The notes below the pieces were generated by a model that had not been told where the DNA came from, ran no database searches, and saw only the letters and a list, made by a program, of their open reading frames with translations. Below are positions 62,390 through 64,000 of a DNA stretch of 64,000 bases, in pieces (position 1 is the first letter of the stretch; each line of letters opens with the position of its first letter). The translations under genes were made by a program, and so were the position numbers. This stretch comes from Apis mellifera. Taxonomy: Eukaryota; Arthropoda; Insecta; Hymenoptera; Apidae. The DNA is taken from positions 6,083,635 to 6,147,634 of the forward strand of contig NC_037648.1 of assembly GCF_003254395.2 (NCBI RefSeq), written 5' to 3'.

Positions 62390-63210
62390 CATGATAATGA
62401 CACGGAAGAAAGAATGTCTAGAAACAGAGCCAATGACTCGAATAAAATGAAATAGACGAAGTTGTATAACCTCGGTAAATAAGTTTCCTCGCGACAGTAG
62501 TACGATTTATCGCCAAAATTTAGGAACAAGAGGGGGCAACAAAGTGAAGGCTATAACGAGACGAATGGAGGCAAGAGTAGAGATGAAAAGAGAGCACAGA
62601 ATTTTCTTAAATTGCACTTTGTAGCTCCTGAGAGACCTTACACAGGGATTTCGACGCCCACGGCGAGGGATAACGAGGCAAACTCAGGATTCTCTTCGTG
62701 AAGGTGAAACACACACCGGTAGGTCTTTTTCATAGCGATGCATGAGGCCCACAGGGACATAATTGATATCCGAAGAGGAAAGAAGAGAAGAGTCTCGAGA
62801 TGGTTTGAACGTGGCGGTAAGCAAGAGGAAAAAATTATCTTAGGAAGAGCGACCGACACGAAAACAAGAAAGACGGAGGACCACCGAGATCGTGTCCAGA
62901 ATCACCGACTTGCCGAAACTCTGGCAAAGGCCACCTAAGTGCTGACTACGTGTGTCTCCTCTTCTTTCGCCTCTCATTCTACAATTATTTTCGATCCTCT
63001 TCTTTAATAGCCAGTTCACCACTGCGCAAACATCGAGTGACCACCTTCGTCAAAGCTAATTGCTAATCGCAGGTCAGCAAAGGATCCTCCTCCAAGTCCC
63101 TTTGTCTTGCGCGTCTTTGTTCGATTCTGCATCCAGTTAACGCTATATTTGGATGATTTTGAATGCGACAATTGAATGAAGATGGACTCATTTATGGCAT
63201 TAGATATACT
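62390..63210. other. GC island holding a candidate exon
   Basis: About 44% GC. Besides the plus exon candidate at 62736-62816, the minus strand has two frames. One (62859-62638) contains YRCVFHLHEENPEFASLSLA and could leave through a donor CCTGT|GTAAGG near 62642. The other (63022-62840) contains SFGKSVILDTISVVLRLSC. A plus acceptor (cgatcctcttctttaatag) ends near 63010 without a usable exon after it. Coding sense is unresolved. Confidence 0.35.
62736..62816 (+). CDS. Candidate 81-nt internal coding exon, unknown protein
   Basis: A good acceptor (ggtctttttcatag, AG at 62734-62735) and a good donor (GGCG|GTAAGC, GT at 62817-62818) enclose 81 nt. The open frame consists of two bases, 26 codons and one base. 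The peptide is MHEAHRDIIDIRRGKKRRVS followed by RWFERG; it is very basic around GKKRRVSRW. The frame stays open beyond the donor for about 40 codons. The start phase fits the end of exon 34976-35159, the junction codon being G+CG. A minus-strand frame abuts it on the left, so the strand of this island is not settled. No family recognised. Confidence 0.3.
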
Positions 63211-63239
63211 ATATCGATTGTATTCGAGAGAAGCGCATT

Positions 63240-64000
63240 TATTGAAAAATACAATTATTCGTTAATTTACTATTCAAATATTCTATTATTTAAAAATTTC
63301 TAAATGTTTTAAATAAAATAATAAAAAAAAATTGTTAAAAAATTTTTTTTATTCTTTTTATACAATGAAATTCTAAAAATATTAATTTAAATTTGCTATT
63401 ATTATTATTATTAGACAGATCATTTCGGAAATGAATTCTATACAAATTGTATGTTAAAAAAAAATATAATATAAAATTATTATGCATCAAATTAACTCAA
63501 TTAAATATTATCACAAATTATGTAGAAGGAAATTTATTTTATAAATAATCAAATTTTTTTATTAAAAACATTTTTAACTTTTTATAAAATTCTATATTCT
63601 TTAAAACAAAAATTTTACATTTAATTAATGTTGTTAAGAAAAGTTTTTAAAATTAAAGAAATTCAATCATAAATTCTTAAAAATTTTATTTTATATTAAT
63701 ATATAATATTAATATTATTTTATATTATGCATCTAATAATTGAAACAAATTTTAAATTTTCTATTATTGTGTTTAATATTTAAACAATTATGATTTTTTG
63801 AGTTTTCATTGATATGTTATTTAATCCACAGATAAATACATCAAATGCGTGATATTTTCATTCTTTTTAATGATTTTTTTTGTTATTTTTTTCGATATTC
63901 GATATTTTAAATATATTAAATTTATTAATTTTTTTAAATATCTAAATCGAATGTACAATTTATTTATGATTATAATTTAAAACACAATATTTTATATATA
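63240..64000. other. AT-rich desert to window end
   Basis: No gene or element seen. A (TTA)n stub lies near 63400. Confidence 0.8.

Noticed and set aside
1..64000. CRISPR arrays, rRNA, tRNA, integrons, prophage or plasmid features
   Set aside because: None seen. The sequence has eukaryotic composition and no spaced identical repeats.
1..64000. Known insect microRNAs
   Set aside because: Scanning by eye for commonly conserved mature sequences (let-7, bantam, miR-1, miR-9 and others) found no match. A computed search would be needed for a firm negative.

Overview
This window looks like nuclear DNA from an AT-rich insect, most likely a bee of the Apis type. The basis is composition: long deserts of roughly 80-85% A+T, full of (TA)n, (TAA)n and poly-A/T runs, broken every 1-4 kb by islands of 0.2-1 kb at about 40-55% G+C that are rich in CpG. 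No translated segment was recognised as a known family, so the species call is an inference from composition. It is clearly not bacterial: there are no operons, ribosome binding sites or long back-to-back genes.

There is no convincing complete gene. The window is best read as intergenic DNA, or the inside of one or more very long introns. About 30 islands were seen. Several hold short open frames bounded by good eukaryotic splice signals. On the plus strand the best internal exon candidates are 3323-3452, 22252-22315, 34976-35159 and 62736-62816, and the best terminal exon candidate is 11634-11940. On the minus strand the best terminal exon candidate is 506-222. Exons 22252-22315, 34976-35159 and 62736-62816 can be joined in that order without breaking frame, which would make a plus-strand gene with introns of about 13 and 28 kb; this is a hypothesis. 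Single-exon ORFs that deserve a check are 36669-37097 (+), 16025-15558 (-), 59729-59448 (-) and 49228-49476 (+, signal-peptide-like start).

Other islands carry no usable reading frame but have promoter- or enhancer-like content: 56220-57130 (two CCAAT boxes and a TATA box), 58680-59440 (the most GC-rich part), 43060-43500 (TATA box and hairpin) and 25540-26460 (TATA box and a long purine tract). The E-box CACGTG was found nine times, every time inside an island.

Repeats are mostly simple: (AT)n, (TAA)n/(TTA)n, an A34 run, a 51-bp minisatellite with three units, an 87-bp tandem duplication, a 25-bp perfect inverted repeat, and two (AT)n tracts that sit in the loop of longer inverted repeats. 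One probable transposon was found: a 1,017-bp non-autonomous hAT-type element at 55200-56216 whose ends match the hAT terminal-repeat consensus.

All coding calls have low to moderate confidence. In 64 kb of such sequence, ORFs of about 150 codons in pyrimidine-rich islands are near what chance allows, and no RNA or protein evidence was available.
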